Shown here one piece after another: positions 52,501 through 63,682 of a stretch of DNA of 64,000 nt (position 1 is the stretch's first letter; each line of letters opens with the position of its first letter). The DNA is from Emergomyces orientalis (Eukaryota; Ascomycota; Eurotiomycetes; Onygenales; Ajellomycetaceae), in assembly GCA_002110485.1 (NCBI GenBank), contig MOWL01000010.1:1-64000 (forward strand), given 5' to 3'. The position numbers and the translations under genes are program-made. Under the pieces are notes generated by a model. That model was not told the origin of the DNA and made no database searches. It was given only the letters and a program-made list of their open reading frames with translations.

Positions 52501-52620
52501 CACGTGGACGTGGCCGACCGGTATTGGAATTCGACTCTGTGGGTGTGGAGAGACACTGGCACTCCATCCACTGGAAGAGGTCACTTCATGAACAGTAAGG
52601 GGAGGAGTTTCTGCTGAGGG

Positions 52621-53360
52621 TCAGTGGGAGACCGCGGGACAGTGATGGGAGGAAGCTCGCTCACCAGAAACTTCTCGCAGAGTCAACGCGGTTCTGCCAT
52701 TCGCCATCCAATCTAGCTCGTCTCCTTGGTCGGCGGACGCCTCGCGGGCAGACAGCGGTGCCGGAGACGTCTGGCTATCTGCAGACTCACTTGCGGGTTC
52801 GCTATCGTGGCATATCTCCATTGAATCATCTACAACACTAGGGTCGTCTGAAATAGGGCCGAAGTTAGCGAATCGGTAAGAGGCATCGGGAGTGAGCCAT
52901 GAGACGGACCTCTGCTTGCACCTGACCAACATGCATCAAGATTGGTTTCAGGGACACTTTCCACTGCCGTATCCCCATTCACAGGTATATCGAGGCAGTA
53001 GCTGGAAAAATCACTCAGATCCAATCTGGAGAGAATGATGGCATGATTGTTGGTCTTTCTCTGACTCCTATTGAGAGGTTGACTCCCGCCATCTGATGAA
53101 ATCTCCTTCAAAATCCTGTCAAAGGCCTTTCCTGGAGTTTCAGGTGACTGGGACTGTTGACTTGCAGACTGAGAAGGAATGGGAGATGTAACAAAAAGGA
53201 ACAGACAGAAGAGCAATGGGTGTCTGAGCTGCTGTGAAGAACAAGATAGAGAAGAGAATGTATCAGCAGTGAGAATGAGTCTCTGTGCTAAGAGATTGAA
53301 GAGCTGTAACTGTGTGGAGATTGCAGGAAGTTTCAGGCTTTGCAGTGAAGAGAGATTCAT
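52621..53360 (-). other. Two overlapping minus-strand frames, possible gene
   Basis: One frame (53360-52830) has a hydrophobic stretch (LLFCLFLFVTSPIPS) and then KAFDRILKEISSDGGSQPLN and NHAIILSRLDLSDFSSYCLD. The other (52932-52621) is acidic and Ser-rich (DDPSVVDDSMEICHDSEPAS). They could be exons of one gene or a frameshifted relic; I found no convincing splice pair. CpG is normal in the second half. Confidence 0.35.
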
Positions 53361-54124
53361 GAGATTTGGAGATTAATAGAATTGAATCTTGTTCATTGTG
53401 ATGCTTTGCTCTGTACATGTGTGTGGACTTCTTGAGATTGAGGTTCAGAGTAGCTGTGATTCTCATTCTCCAGTCAGTGCTTGTGGGAAAAGCTGATGCT
53501 CTTATAGAGTGAGAGTGCTAAAAGTCTACAAAAGGCTTCTCTCTGTGTCATGAATAGACTCTGACATTTTTGGAGAACATCTTGCCCCCTGACTTCAATC
53601 TGAGACCTGCCCACAAAACGGGAATGGATTGCAATGCAGCATACAGAATGCAACACGTAGAGCTAAGAATCATCAAAATCCACTAGGGATGAGAACCCCA
53701 GAACAAGCTCAGCAAGCCTGTGTTTCCATTTTCTATACACTGTATTCATGAGGATGAATGCAAATTGGTCAGAAGATCACAGAATTGATGATGAATGAAA
53801 TACAATATACCAGACACATGCAGTGGCTCGGACGTCTTTGGATTATGCAGGAGATCCCACCCCACCGTCACACAATCGCTGCGCCCCTGGCTCCCTCAGC
53901 TAGAAACTACTCAGCATTGGATTCACCGACCTTCCTCGCCAGTGAATAGAATCGTGGGTCTGGCCAGAGCACACAATGCGAAGACAGAATCTCATGCTTG
54001 AATACAAGGATACACAGCCATCACTTTTCAGAACAGCCAATGCAATCATCGAAATCAGCTGGAGGCTCAGTGAAGGTGGCATTTTGCATCCACACCCTTC
54101 CCACATCACATTCTAGTGGTACAG

Positions 54125-54395
54125 CCGCATTCCTCGTAATCTCGCTACGCCGTAGGCGGGGTGTTGGATCCACGTAATCTCAGGTTTCGCCGACATGAGG
54201 GATTTTTGCGATTGGTCAATAGCATAACAAGAATGCGCAGGAGATTGTAGGCACACCCCTTTCATGTTACACCCCAGTGTCCAGCCGCATCTCACTACAC
54301 CACTGGCAGGGTGGTGGATCCACGCAATCTCGGGTTCCGTCAGGATGAGGGATTTTTGCCATTGGTCAATGACATAACATGCATGCGCCGGATGG
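54125..54395. repeat. Diverged direct repeat of about 120 bp (two copies)
   Basis: Copies at about 54125-54245 and 54282-54395. They share TGGATCCACG(T/C)AATCTC, ATGAGGGATTTTTGC, ATTGGTCAAT and CATAAC. Both copies are CpG-containing and GC-rich. No coding sense seen. Confidence 0.65.
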
Positions 54396-54718
54396 TAGTT
54401 CGAGCGGAAAGAGAAGGAGAAGTGCGAAGGAAAGTATCACAGAAGTAACAGAGTAAGCCAGCACAGAAGGACTGAAGGGAAGACATCAAGGAACAGGAAA
54501 GACACAGCACAAGCGAGGGAAATATTCAGTGAGTAAAGCCTGTTGTCCTCAGGATGAGGTGTATGTGATTGTAATGTTTAGATTCGCATGGTTGATGGAA
54601 AAAGGGGAGAGGGACAGATGGGGAGATTTGAAAGGATGAAAGAGTGAGGAATGTGATAGTGAAACAGTTCAGCAAAGGAGATCAGCAGATTTTTTGGTTA
54701 GTAGTGATACAGCAGGCT

Positions 54719-54812
54719 GGTATGGGGGAAGGGGGGAGGGGAAGAGAAGGGAAGAGGGGAAGAGAAGAGAAGAGAAAGAGAAATGAAAAGAGTGAGACAA
54801 GAAGAAAAATTG
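54719..54812 (+). repeat. Polypurine low-complexity tract
   Basis: About 95 bases almost purely A and G (GGGGGAAGGGGGGAGGGG followed by AGAGAAG repeats). Confidence 0.85.
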
Positions 54813-54884
54813 AGAAGATGAAAGATGCATGAGTGAAGAGAGAAGAGAAGTGATCTTATATAGATTTTTGGAAACACATCAATG

Positions 54885-55032
54885 ATGTAACTTCAAGCGG
54901 CGAGGTTGAGGGGCGCCAAACCCGAAGGGGCGACGGCAGGGCCGACGTGGCCAATGGGCGGGGTCGGCGACGGTAGGCTAGACCCGTCCGGGAAGCGCAG
55001 CGAGGGCGCAGGCCAGGTGTGGCCGTGTACTC
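54885..55032. other. CpG-rich island next to a gypsy relic
   Basis: A GC-rich block with many CpG (GGGGCGACGGCAGGG, GGGTCGGCGACGG) between AT-rich sequences. It stops where homology to Gypsy-4 begins. It is probably a younger inserted repeat or LTR piece; no target duplication was found. Confidence 0.4.
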
Positions 55033-55433
55033 ACCGTCCGAATGTTTACTGTTTATTAAAAGAACTGTATTAAATCTTAATCTCATTATTTAAAGAGATG
55101 CTGTCAAATCTATTCTTAAAGCTGAGAATCAGCAGAGTGATATTATTGAAATCTGTAAGAATGTTTTCATTTATTTTGAATTTGGTATAATGTGTTAGAT
55201 ATTTTTCATTATAAAACATGATTCTCATGATCATATTCTTGACTGATCATATGAAAATGTGATATATTTAACAAGAACTATAGATAACAAAGACAATGTT
55301 CTTGTTTATATTTTTAATCTGAAGAATGAGAAGAATTAGATATCTTTTCTTGATTATTCTCTCAGTGATCATGAAAATTGAAAGTTAGATAATTTTCATG
55401 ACAAAGTACAGACTTTAAACTAGATATGCTGAG
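55033..55433 (+). pseudogene. Gypsy-2 relic: protease region (plus strand)
   Basis: Homologous over about 390 bases to the minus-strand Gypsy-4 at about 63240-63970: TTAAAAGAACTG, AAAGAGATGCTGTCAAA, ATTGAAATCTGTAAGAATG, TAACAAAGACA and the end TAGATATGCTGAG. The copy has TGA or TAA at many places and almost no CpG. It lacks the 326-bp solo LTR present in Gypsy-4 and so serves as an empty site. Confidence 0.75.
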
Positions 55434-55900
55434 TGTCAGAGGTTGAACCCTTATATGGTTATGTGGACTCGGGCTAGCCGGCTCCCGCGCTAGTGGCTAG
55501 CCCTCACTTGCAATCTGTGCTTAGAGCACTTTTCTACACACTTTTTATATTTCTTTCTTTTCTTTCTCTTTTCTTTCTTAAGCTTTTCTTCTTGTATATT
55601 AGACATAATATAGTTCTTTCATATCTAATTGCTTGTCTCTTATATTAGAAAAGCTTTGAAATTTCCTATGTTAGTTCATTCTTTTAATTTTCTTTGTGTT
55701 ATCTTCAACTTTGAGTTTATTTTCAAAAATGTTTTAGTATAAAATTGTATCATCTTTTACTTTTGAATGTGTCTCTTATTCTGGGCTGGAATTACTGTAA
55801 TGGCAAGTGACAAGAAGTTACATGTATTTAGATATAGTTTACATGATAAATTCTAGTAATACTGAAGTGGAATAAGGGGTTGTGCGCTTTTGGCGGCACG
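55434..55900. repeat. Possible start of another LTR or insertion
   Basis: Homology of Gypsy-2 to Gypsy-4 breaks exactly before TGTCAGAGGTTGAACCC, an LTR-like start. This is followed by a GC-rich stretch with CTAGCC repeats and a long pyrimidine-rich tract (about 55545-55610). The 3' boundary and a second LTR are not visible. Confidence 0.4.
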
Positions 55901-56535
55901 TGGGCAGGAGCAGCGGGATTGTAAGGAGGTTGGTAAGTTTGCTGTGTATACAATATTCTATTCAACAAGCTATCCAAATAGCAATACAAAAGAACATGTA
56001 GAAGATTCAAATATAGAAGAAGAACAAGTAATCAATTATATATTAAATCATATAATTAAAAAGAAGCAATCTCACTGCTCTGTGTACAATCAATCTTCGC
56101 CGAATCCACACATGTGTCAAGGAAAAATGGGAATATGAGGCAACCATGTCAAACAAATATATGAGATGGTCTCAGTGAAAAGTAATATTATGTCAAGATT
56201 TCTCATCACACATCTCCCCTCTCTATAGCTTGCTGACCTGGCAAGTAAGAATGTGATCTGAATGAATGAAAACAAGAAATTGCAGAAAAGAGTCAATCAA
56301 GAATCAAGAAAATGAAAGACAATCAATATAAGAATATAGAAAAGAGAAAGAAAAAGTGAACAGCAGAGAAAAGAAAGATAAGTAAGAATAAGAGAAAATA
56401 AGAAAACAAGCAAGCAGAATGTGATCAGCACAGTGACAGTGACAAGATGTGGCAAATGTGACAACAGTGTGATCATGATTGATCAATCTTTTGACAGCCC
56501 AGGGCTGGGAAAACATGATTGACTGATGACTGCAG
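55901..56535. other. AT-rich region, no gene recognised
   Basis: A plus frame to about 56138 (EQRDCKEVGKFAVYTIFYST, then EEEQVINYILNHIIKKKQ) is protein-like but unassigned. The rest is A-rich leader- or trailer-like sequence of the minus-strand gypsy elements. Confidence 0.3.
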
Positions 56536-57099
56536 CTATTCAGCGGGCGCATTCTCGCGGCCATGCGCCGGAATCTGCATAGTCTCGCCCCCAGCGACAG
56601 TGCGATCTCCCTCAATTGAGGTGAGAGAGATGTTCCTCTTCAGATAATAGAAACAGCTACATTCTCCAAATAATTTCTTCTCTGTAGCCATCATGATTTC
56701 AAAACACTGAATTTCTTTGATGACTGCTCTCTTGCGCCACTTCTCAATGTATTCTTGCAGTGAACTGCCCTTGCTGTTGAAGAGAATATCTTGCTCATGC
56801 CTGATCATAGAGTCATCCCACTTCTGTCGACCCACCAGAGCATCCGAAATCGCCCCAAGACCCGTGACCGGAACAGCAGCAGAGTACCGATATGGAATAC
56901 TTCCATATAATACTGAAAGGCCAGAGGGTGTTGACAGCCCAGCAACCAAATTGCGATGTGCTCGGGAGAGCTGCTCCCATGATCCACTTTCAGAGACTTC
57001 AAGAGAGTGTCTGTCATCCTGAATTCCAACATACCACGGCAGCATTGTCTTGCGTTCCTTAGTAGCAGGCCCGGTGCTTTCATGAGGAAGATGCGGCAT
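56536..57099 (-). pseudogene. Gypsy-3-associated ORF downstream of integrase
   Basis: A 187-codon open frame with good protein character: WYVGIQDDRHSLEVSESGSW, PYRYSAAVPVTGLGAISDAL, VGRQKWDDSMIRHEQDIL and IQCFEIMMATEKKLFGE. It follows the integrase of Gypsy-3 on the same strand and may be an extra 3' ORF of this element. Nucleic-acid-binding motifs are not obvious. It keeps more CpG than the polymerase. Confidence 0.5.
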
Positions 57100-57138
57100 G
57101 GTTATTCAAGCATTGTCTTGCTTGCATGAGACAGTCAT

Positions 57139-58400
57139 TCACTGTGTTCTGAAGTTGTTGAGATTCTTGTTGATGAGCATCTCAGATGTCATCTTTTGAA
57201 TAATTTCATCATTCAGGAGATTGTGAGTGTGCAGACATCTGTTCCATTCTTGAATATTTTGATGCATTTTCAGAACTATGATGGTGCAATTCCTCCCATC
57301 TTCGTCGCTGAAAAACACTGATCTCTGAATCATATTTACTTCATTTTCCAATTGTTGAATACGCATATATATCAAATCAGCACAGGATTGCACTGTCTGC
57401 CAGGGAAGTGTTTGCCAAGTTGAAACATCAAGCTCTATTGAAAGGATAGCATCATAGCCATATTGCAGGTGGAACGGGGTTTCATCAGTAGATTGCTGAA
57501 TGGTGACGTGATCTGCCCATAGCGCAGAATGGAAATGATTAACCCAGCTTCTTCCATCTGCAGCTAGCTTTGAAAGCGCATCGGATATCGGGCAGTGACT
57601 GTGTTTGACCATGCCATTAGCCTTCGCATTGTATGGTGAGATAATTATTTGATTAACACAATATTTAGCAGTGAGAATCTTAGTTCATTTTTGATTCTCT
57701 GATCTGTTATCACACACTAATTTCTGAAAGCAGTTGTGTTGACAAATAATATTTTTATAGATGAATTGTGTCATGTTCTCAGCTGTTTCACAAGCAAGAG
57801 GGCAGTCTTTCATTCAGCCAGTGAGATCATTTCAAGCAATAACAGCACATTACTTGTCTCAGTTCTTTGGAAACTTGACAACATTGATACATCACTTGTC
57901 TCATAGATAATTGCAGCTTGTTGAATATAGTGATTCTTTCAAGCAAGCACTATCTCTCAGCTGGCATACTGTGCAGCTTTTGCAATAATTCTTGATGACT
58001 TTTCAGATATCTTCTCATCAATATTGCTGTGTGATCTTGTGGTTTGTGGTCTCACAGTCTTTATAATCAGATTCATCATGCATTCAAGTGACAATATTCT
58101 TTTGCTCAGATGAGTTATCAATCACGCGTCTCAGAGGAATTCCCTTGCCTGATCATCGGAATAGATGTTGACCTTGGATGATATATTGAAGTGCATGCTT
58201 GCGCCATTTAAAAAAGATGGAACATAGTATATCATCCAGCTGCTTCATGGTGGTGAGAAACCTCGCAATTGATTCACTGTGATCAGAATAATCAGACAAA
58301 AGAACACACACATCTGATGACTCAGAAGTATTCACGCTGCTGACATTGAAATCAGAAACTGTCAAAGATGCAACACTAATATAGTTGAGTTCTGCATCTA
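57139..58400 (-). pseudogene. Gypsy-3 integrase region
   Basis: Integrase core and C-terminus: ISPYNAKANGMVKHSHCPIS, DALSKLAADGRSWVNHFHSA, LWADHVTIQQSTDETPFHLQ and YGYDAILSIELDVSTWQTLP, then a helical tail. The upstream part (57620-58400) is heavily decayed with TGA and shifts. Confidence 0.8.
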
Positions 58401-59300
58401 TGAAATCATCAATATCTTGATCCTCAGAAACCTCACCCTCAGCAGAAGGTCGACGAGATAGCCCATCTACAGCAGTATACTTTCAACCAGGCACATGTTG
58501 AACTTCAAAATCAAACATTCGAATCCAGGCAAGCCAGCCAGTAACAAGAGCACCAGGCAGATCAGTGACAGATTAATTGAGCTGTGCCACTAGAGTCTTC
58601 GCGTCGGTTTCCATAAAGTGAATGCTATACAGATAATAACAGCATTTCTTTAGCATCTTGAGCACAGCGCGGCATTCTCACTTTTCTGCATTATATTTTG
58701 CTTTGGTGGGGCTCCAGATTCCGCTCTCATATCAGCAAGGGTGTAGCTTTCCATTCAATTTATCCCGTTGGCTGAGCGTTCCACCCCATCCTTCAAGACA
58801 GGCATCCATGGCCATCACGATATCACCAGCATCTTCAGAATAATCAATGCAGCAAAGTGCAGGGGCAGTTGTCAGAGCATTCTTCAAAATTGTCATTGCA
58901 TTCACCTGTTCAAGATCTCAGGCAAAAGGAATGTTCTTCTTGAATAGAATATAGATAGGTATAGAAATGATAGCGAAATTCGGAATCCATATTCTATAGT
59001 AAACACAAACATCTAAGAAAGCTCAGGCACCTGTGACATCTGTTGAATTCAGCCACTCAATGATTTTGACGATTTTCGCAGCTTCGGGGCGCCTGCCGTC
59101 AGCATTCACAACATATCCAACTAGAACCATACCAGAGCAGGCGAATTCTGACTTTTCAACCTGGATCATTTTCCTCCGCCAGGTGTTTAATATTGACATC
59201 AATATGGCGGAAGTAAGTGCTATCCCCAGACAAGGCGTATTTTGCATAATAGGGATAGAAAATCAGGTGCGTGTGATGATTGGGGCGGAGAGTAACATAT
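58401..59300 (-). pseudogene. Gypsy-3 reverse transcriptase end and RNase H
   Basis: From about 59160: ACSGMVLVGYVVNADGRRPE, then FLDVCVYYRIWIPNF after TGA, MAMDACLEGWGGTLSQRD, YLYSIHFMETDAKTLVAQLN, DLPGALVTGWLAWIRMFDFE and TAVDGLSRRP. Most TGA codons stand where gypsy RNase H has Arg (before AFLDVC, YESGIW, ECRAVLK, SVTDLPG and KYTAVD); one stands at a Trp position (before DLEQVNAM). The N-terminal part with the catalytic YxDD box is missing or unreadable. Confidence 0.82.
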
Positions 59301-59599
59301 CACACATAATACAGTGAATCTTGACAGATGATCTGTTGAACAATTCTGTGTAATATTGTTTAGAGTCACTCTCAGATCTTCTTATCTTTTCACTGATGAA
59401 ACCTGTACATGCTCCATTCAACTGTGGCAACCTTTGCCAGGGTGTTGTAATTATTGTTGACCCCTGCTGCCTTCATCGCGTTCATCCATCTAAATATTGG
59501 CAGGATGACAGAACCATCTTTCTTCCATTGCTGAAAAGCTGCACTGGAATTGAAATCAAGAAAAGCAAGTCAGATCAGTGTTTGTTCTCAATTTAATGA

Positions 59600-60988
59600 T
59601 GTAACTGGTGGTAGGTGATTATGACACATTTGATATACCTGTAGCATATCTTCGGGGCGAGGAGGTCAGCAATCAAGACAGAAGAAATAATATGTGTCAT
59701 CAGCAGCTTGCATCTGCTCAAGATTCTGGCAATTATTCACCACAAGCCCAATTCTCTTTATCAGCCCCGCATGGTCAAGATCACATGTAAGGAGTCCAAT
59801 CTTGCTGCTGAGATTTACTGAATGCAGATAGCATATAGTCAAGTCTTGTTGCAGAAGTCTGACTATCTTGTTCAGAAGATGCATCAGCTGATATTCTTCT
59901 ATCTTCTTTGCATCTCTAAGCTGCACTTTCACATTCACAGAAACATAGAGAGAACATCAGCATTCTCTGTTCACTGTTATATGCTGCTTGTCAGTTGTCT
60001 CTATCAAAGCAGAGCTATCTTGATCAACCCCCATATTCTCAAATTCTGCAACTTGGTCAGGGCTGAGAAGTTCAGCAAGATGAGTGTCTGACAAGACTGC
60101 AGACAGGCTGCTGACGTCCGAAAGCAAGGATTGGCCGGAGACGCGGCGAGAAGTACGCACAGGAGGACTATGTATAGAACCTTGAGAAAATTCAAGCGAG
60201 GGTGCACTGGGGCATATCATGTTCAACACACGGGGAGAAGGTAGAGGAGACTGGCCAGTCATATGTTGATTGGAAGAGAATAGGACACGTTCTTGAGACT
60301 GGGGTGAAGCAACTGTCATAGAATCTTCAGTGAGAATTCCACCAGGATCAAAAATAAGATCTGCAGCTTGAAGATTTTCTTGTGTGATCTCTTGACCAAT
60401 AAAATTGAAATTGGCTGCTGCTTCAATATCTGTCAACATGATCATCTTATATCGCTTAACTCCTTGTTGAGGTGGCTGAGTGATGTGAGCCCACATTGCT
60501 TGATTGATTTGGCTGATTGCAGAAGCATATTCGTGATGTAGGGCCAGGGTTTGACAGGCGCGTTGCATCTGCTCTGAAGTCATGATATGTCAGAACGAAT
60601 CCACGCGAACTTTTCCCCACATCCTGGTGCATGTAGTATATGCTATGGCGCAGCGATCGCGCTGTTCAGCTACCTGAGCAGCAACTCGTTGAAGCTCCGC
60701 CGTCTGGTTATCAAATGCTTGCTGGGCCACCACCTGGCGCCAGGATTCATCATTTCTCATTCACTCATAGAATGCAGCAACCTCATCTTGAGCCACCTCA
60801 TGGTGTCTCATGAGTAGATTACCGATCTCACATTGTGCTTGGTAGCGAACCTGCGGATTCTGACCCAGAGAATTGACATAAGCTTGCAGCTCCATCACTG
60901 TATGAAAAACATGGTTATCATATGTCACAAAAGTGAGCTGGCTTGCTGGTCTCCATACCAGAGTGTGTTGACTAGAGGGATTTGACAT
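59600..60988 (-). pseudogene. Gypsy-3 gag region
   Basis: Minus frames from ATG 60988: VMELQAYVNSLGQNPQVRYQ and IGNLLMRHHEVAQDEVAAFY, then TGA and NDESWRQVVAQQAFDNQTAE. After a further TGA, MTSEQMQRACQTLALHHEY opens a 208-codon frame. Coiled, Gln-rich and Ser-rich, it lies 5' of the polymerase on the same strand, so it is best read as Gag. No zinc knuckle seen. Confidence 0.55.
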
Positions 60989-61479
60989 CTTTGTAATGAA
61001 ATAAGAAAATATAGAGAAAAATCAATGAATTAAAAATAGAAAAAGAAACTTGAATGTCAATTTGAAAAAGAAAAATAGTTATCTGAGCAGAGCAGGTCAA
61101 TAATATAATACTTTCTCAAGATGAATTTTGAAAGATAATGTGAAAAGCAGTCAATATACAGTAAGAGTGACAGCAATTCATAAAATTCATTATCAGCTTC
61201 AATCTGACTCAGAGAATTGAATATCAAAGAGAAAGTAAATAAAACAAAGAAAAGACAATATCAAGAGATTAAAATTAGAAGAAACTGATATGATGCATGA
61301 AAAACATGCAAGAAAGAAGCAGAATCATGAAAAATAGAGACTAAGAAAACAGCAACTTGAATGAAGAAAACAACAACAAGAAAATCATTATATAAAGAAA
61401 AACAGCAGTCAGATAATGACTGCAAACTTCTTATTATAAGAGATTCATGACTGCAAGTCATTCTGATTCTCTCTCAAAA

Positions 61480-62440
61480 AATTCTTTTTATCAGTATTTT
61501 GTATATTCATCTTTTTCTCTTCATTAATATTATTTACTTCATTGATATTATTCTCTGCAACCAGCATTTGATTGTCTCAGAGATAGAATCTTTTTAATCT
61601 ATTATCTGTAATAGTATTTCAAAACAGTGAATTATTCAGCTCTTTCAGATAATAGGTTTCTTTCTCATGGTTTGCTTCTCGGATTTGATACGGGCCCAGC
61701 CATCGGAAGTTGAGCTTGGCAGAATAGGACATTTCTAGCTTGATATTATGCAAAAGTATCAAATCACTTATCTGCAATGATTCTCAGACTAATTGTTTAG
61801 TTTCATTAAATAGATCTTGATTCTTCTCTCTTGCACAGTGTAGATGATGAGTGGCCTTCTCCAGATCTTCATCTCTTTTTTACACATGTCCGCGAGTTCT
61901 CTGCTGATAAGGGTGGCATCTAAGTTTTGCAGATGCTTCAGAATAAATTTCTGAATATCTGATATTACTTCTTCATCATTGTAACACGTCCGCGGGCCTT
62001 TCACATCAATATCATTCATAAAATTGTCTGCTTGATGCGGTATGTTCAATTGAAGAATGCATGCCATGATTCAGCAGAATTATGCAATAGAATTCATCAC
62101 ATCTTGTGACAGTGCTGTCTGACAAAGCAACTTAATCAGAGTAAGAAAAGCTGTCATATCTCAGCTGTCTTCATGTAAAGAAACTTGATCATATTCAGAA
62201 AAGAAATTCATCATGCTTGTTATCTTCATTCCCATGAAATCCTCAGCAAATGCATCTGCACTAGATGAAATATATGCATCACAAATAGTGACAGCATTCA
62301 TGTCCATGCACATATTGACAATGTGATATTTCTCAGCTTCTTTCTTCTTGACAAGAAACCACTTATTTCAATACAGATCATGACAATGTTTATAAACTTC
62401 AGAATCAATGCATTCACAAAGCATATTGATGATTGTAGAG
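61480..62440 (-). pseudogene. Gypsy-4 reverse transcriptase fused to integrase end (internal deletion)
   Basis: Reverse transcriptase is read from about 62370: NKWFLVKKKEAEKYHIVNMC, MNFFSEYDQVSLHEDS, and the catalytic box reading FMNDIDVKGP (first Asp replaced by Asn). After FILKHLQNLDATLISREL the sequence jumps within a few codons to integrase tail motifs in another frame. These are RDEDLEKATHHLHCAREKNQ, then AKLNFRWLGPYQIREANHEK and NRLKRFYL. So the thumb, RNase H and most of integrase are deleted. Confidence 0.75.
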
Positions 62441-63351
62441 ATGAGCTTTCAAGGAATAGAAAATTCTATCACTTATCATGCTTTATATGAAGCAACATGA
62501 ATCTTGACAGATGAAGAGACTTCTTTTGCAAGCATTTCATAATTTTTAAAACTTCATGTGAGAGCTTTTTCTTTTCTAAGCAGAATCTCAATCAAAAGTT
62601 TGTGTTTCTGTGAAATTAATATCAATTCAATTCACAGATTCTTGATTCTTTTCTCTGTGAGTTGCGAACCTCGCGGGCAATCAGAGAAACAGAATATAAT
62701 GAAATGATTATAGAGTGAAGACAGATTCTGCTTCAGAATTACATTATCTTTGAATTATTGTTGATGAATTTCTCTCCACTTATCTGTTCCACCGGGAATC
62801 CCGCCACCTGTAGTTGGCACATCAAGAGATTGAATCTTATTGGCTTTTTGCTTGTATAATGTTGCAATGATTGGACCGCGCGATCGAGGAGAAGATCATG
62901 AAGAAGCATATAAAGACAAATTATAAAACTGCACATCATGAACACAGTGTGATTCAGATGTTGAATAATTAGAAAAAGAAAAAGATGAATGTGTAGACAG
63001 GTAAAATTGTTAATATAAAATAATGAGAAAAAACCTGCGAGATTCTCAGACATTTTAAGACAGTGTTCTCTGATTGACTGAATCTTTTGGCGGCCCGGGG
63101 CCGCCAAAAGTCTGATTGGCTGACGCACCCACACCACTTTCAAAACGCGGCAGAATATTTGCCTCACTATCCACATCGCGATTGCTGAATCTGATATCAT
63201 TTCTTTGCCCACCACATTCAACATTGCAAAGATCAATTGAACTCAGCATATCTAGTTTAAAGTCTGCATTTTGTCATGAAGATCATCTAACTTTCAATCT
63301 CCATAATTACTGGAAGAATAATCAAGAAAAGACATCTGATTCTTCTCATTC
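62441..63351 (-). pseudogene. Gypsy-4 protease-to-reverse transcriptase connector
   Basis: Decayed coding sequence with SNRDVDSEANILPRFESGVG and later SLDVPTTGGGIPGGTDKW. It contains the 27-base palindrome at 63084-63110. The segment 63240-63351 continues the homology with Gypsy-2. Confidence 0.55.
63084..63110. repeat. 27-base GC-rich palindrome
   Basis: Perfect 12-bp arms (CTTTTGGCGGCC and its complement) around three bases. It is flanked by 13-base near-identical direct repeats TCTGATTG(A/G)CTGA on both sides. An arm-like CTTTTGGCGGC recurs at 55887-55897. Confidence 0.85.
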
Positions 63352-63677
63352 TGTCACAGGCCTACGCCGAAGAGCTCGGCACTAATATAGGTCTTATATA
63401 ACAAAAAGTAGAAAACGTTAAGGAAAAGAAAAGAAAAGAAAAAGCATTTGAGTGTGAACACATGAGATTCTTTTATGAGTCTGATGGGGTGAATAATCAT
63501 ATTTCCAAAAAGTCCGACCCAGGGGTCAGACTTTTTCCGAGCATTTTGGTGTGTGATTTTCGGCGGATATCGGCGCGGCGGCCGCATATTGGCGTGGCCG
63601 CTAGGTCGGCGAAAACCATGGAGCTTCCATTGACATGCGAGCGGAATGGTCTACTAACATGGGCGTAGCCCATCACA
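63352..63677. repeat. Solo LTR or LTR-like insertion, 326 bp
   Basis: Starts TGTCACAGG and ends CCATCACA, flanked by CATTC on both sides (63347-63351 and 63678-63682). Gypsy-2 has the uninterrupted site with one copy. It contains a hairpin (AAAAAGTCCGACCC with near-complement at about 63508-63538) and a CpG-rich core. Confidence 0.85.
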
Positions 63678-63682
63678 CATTC

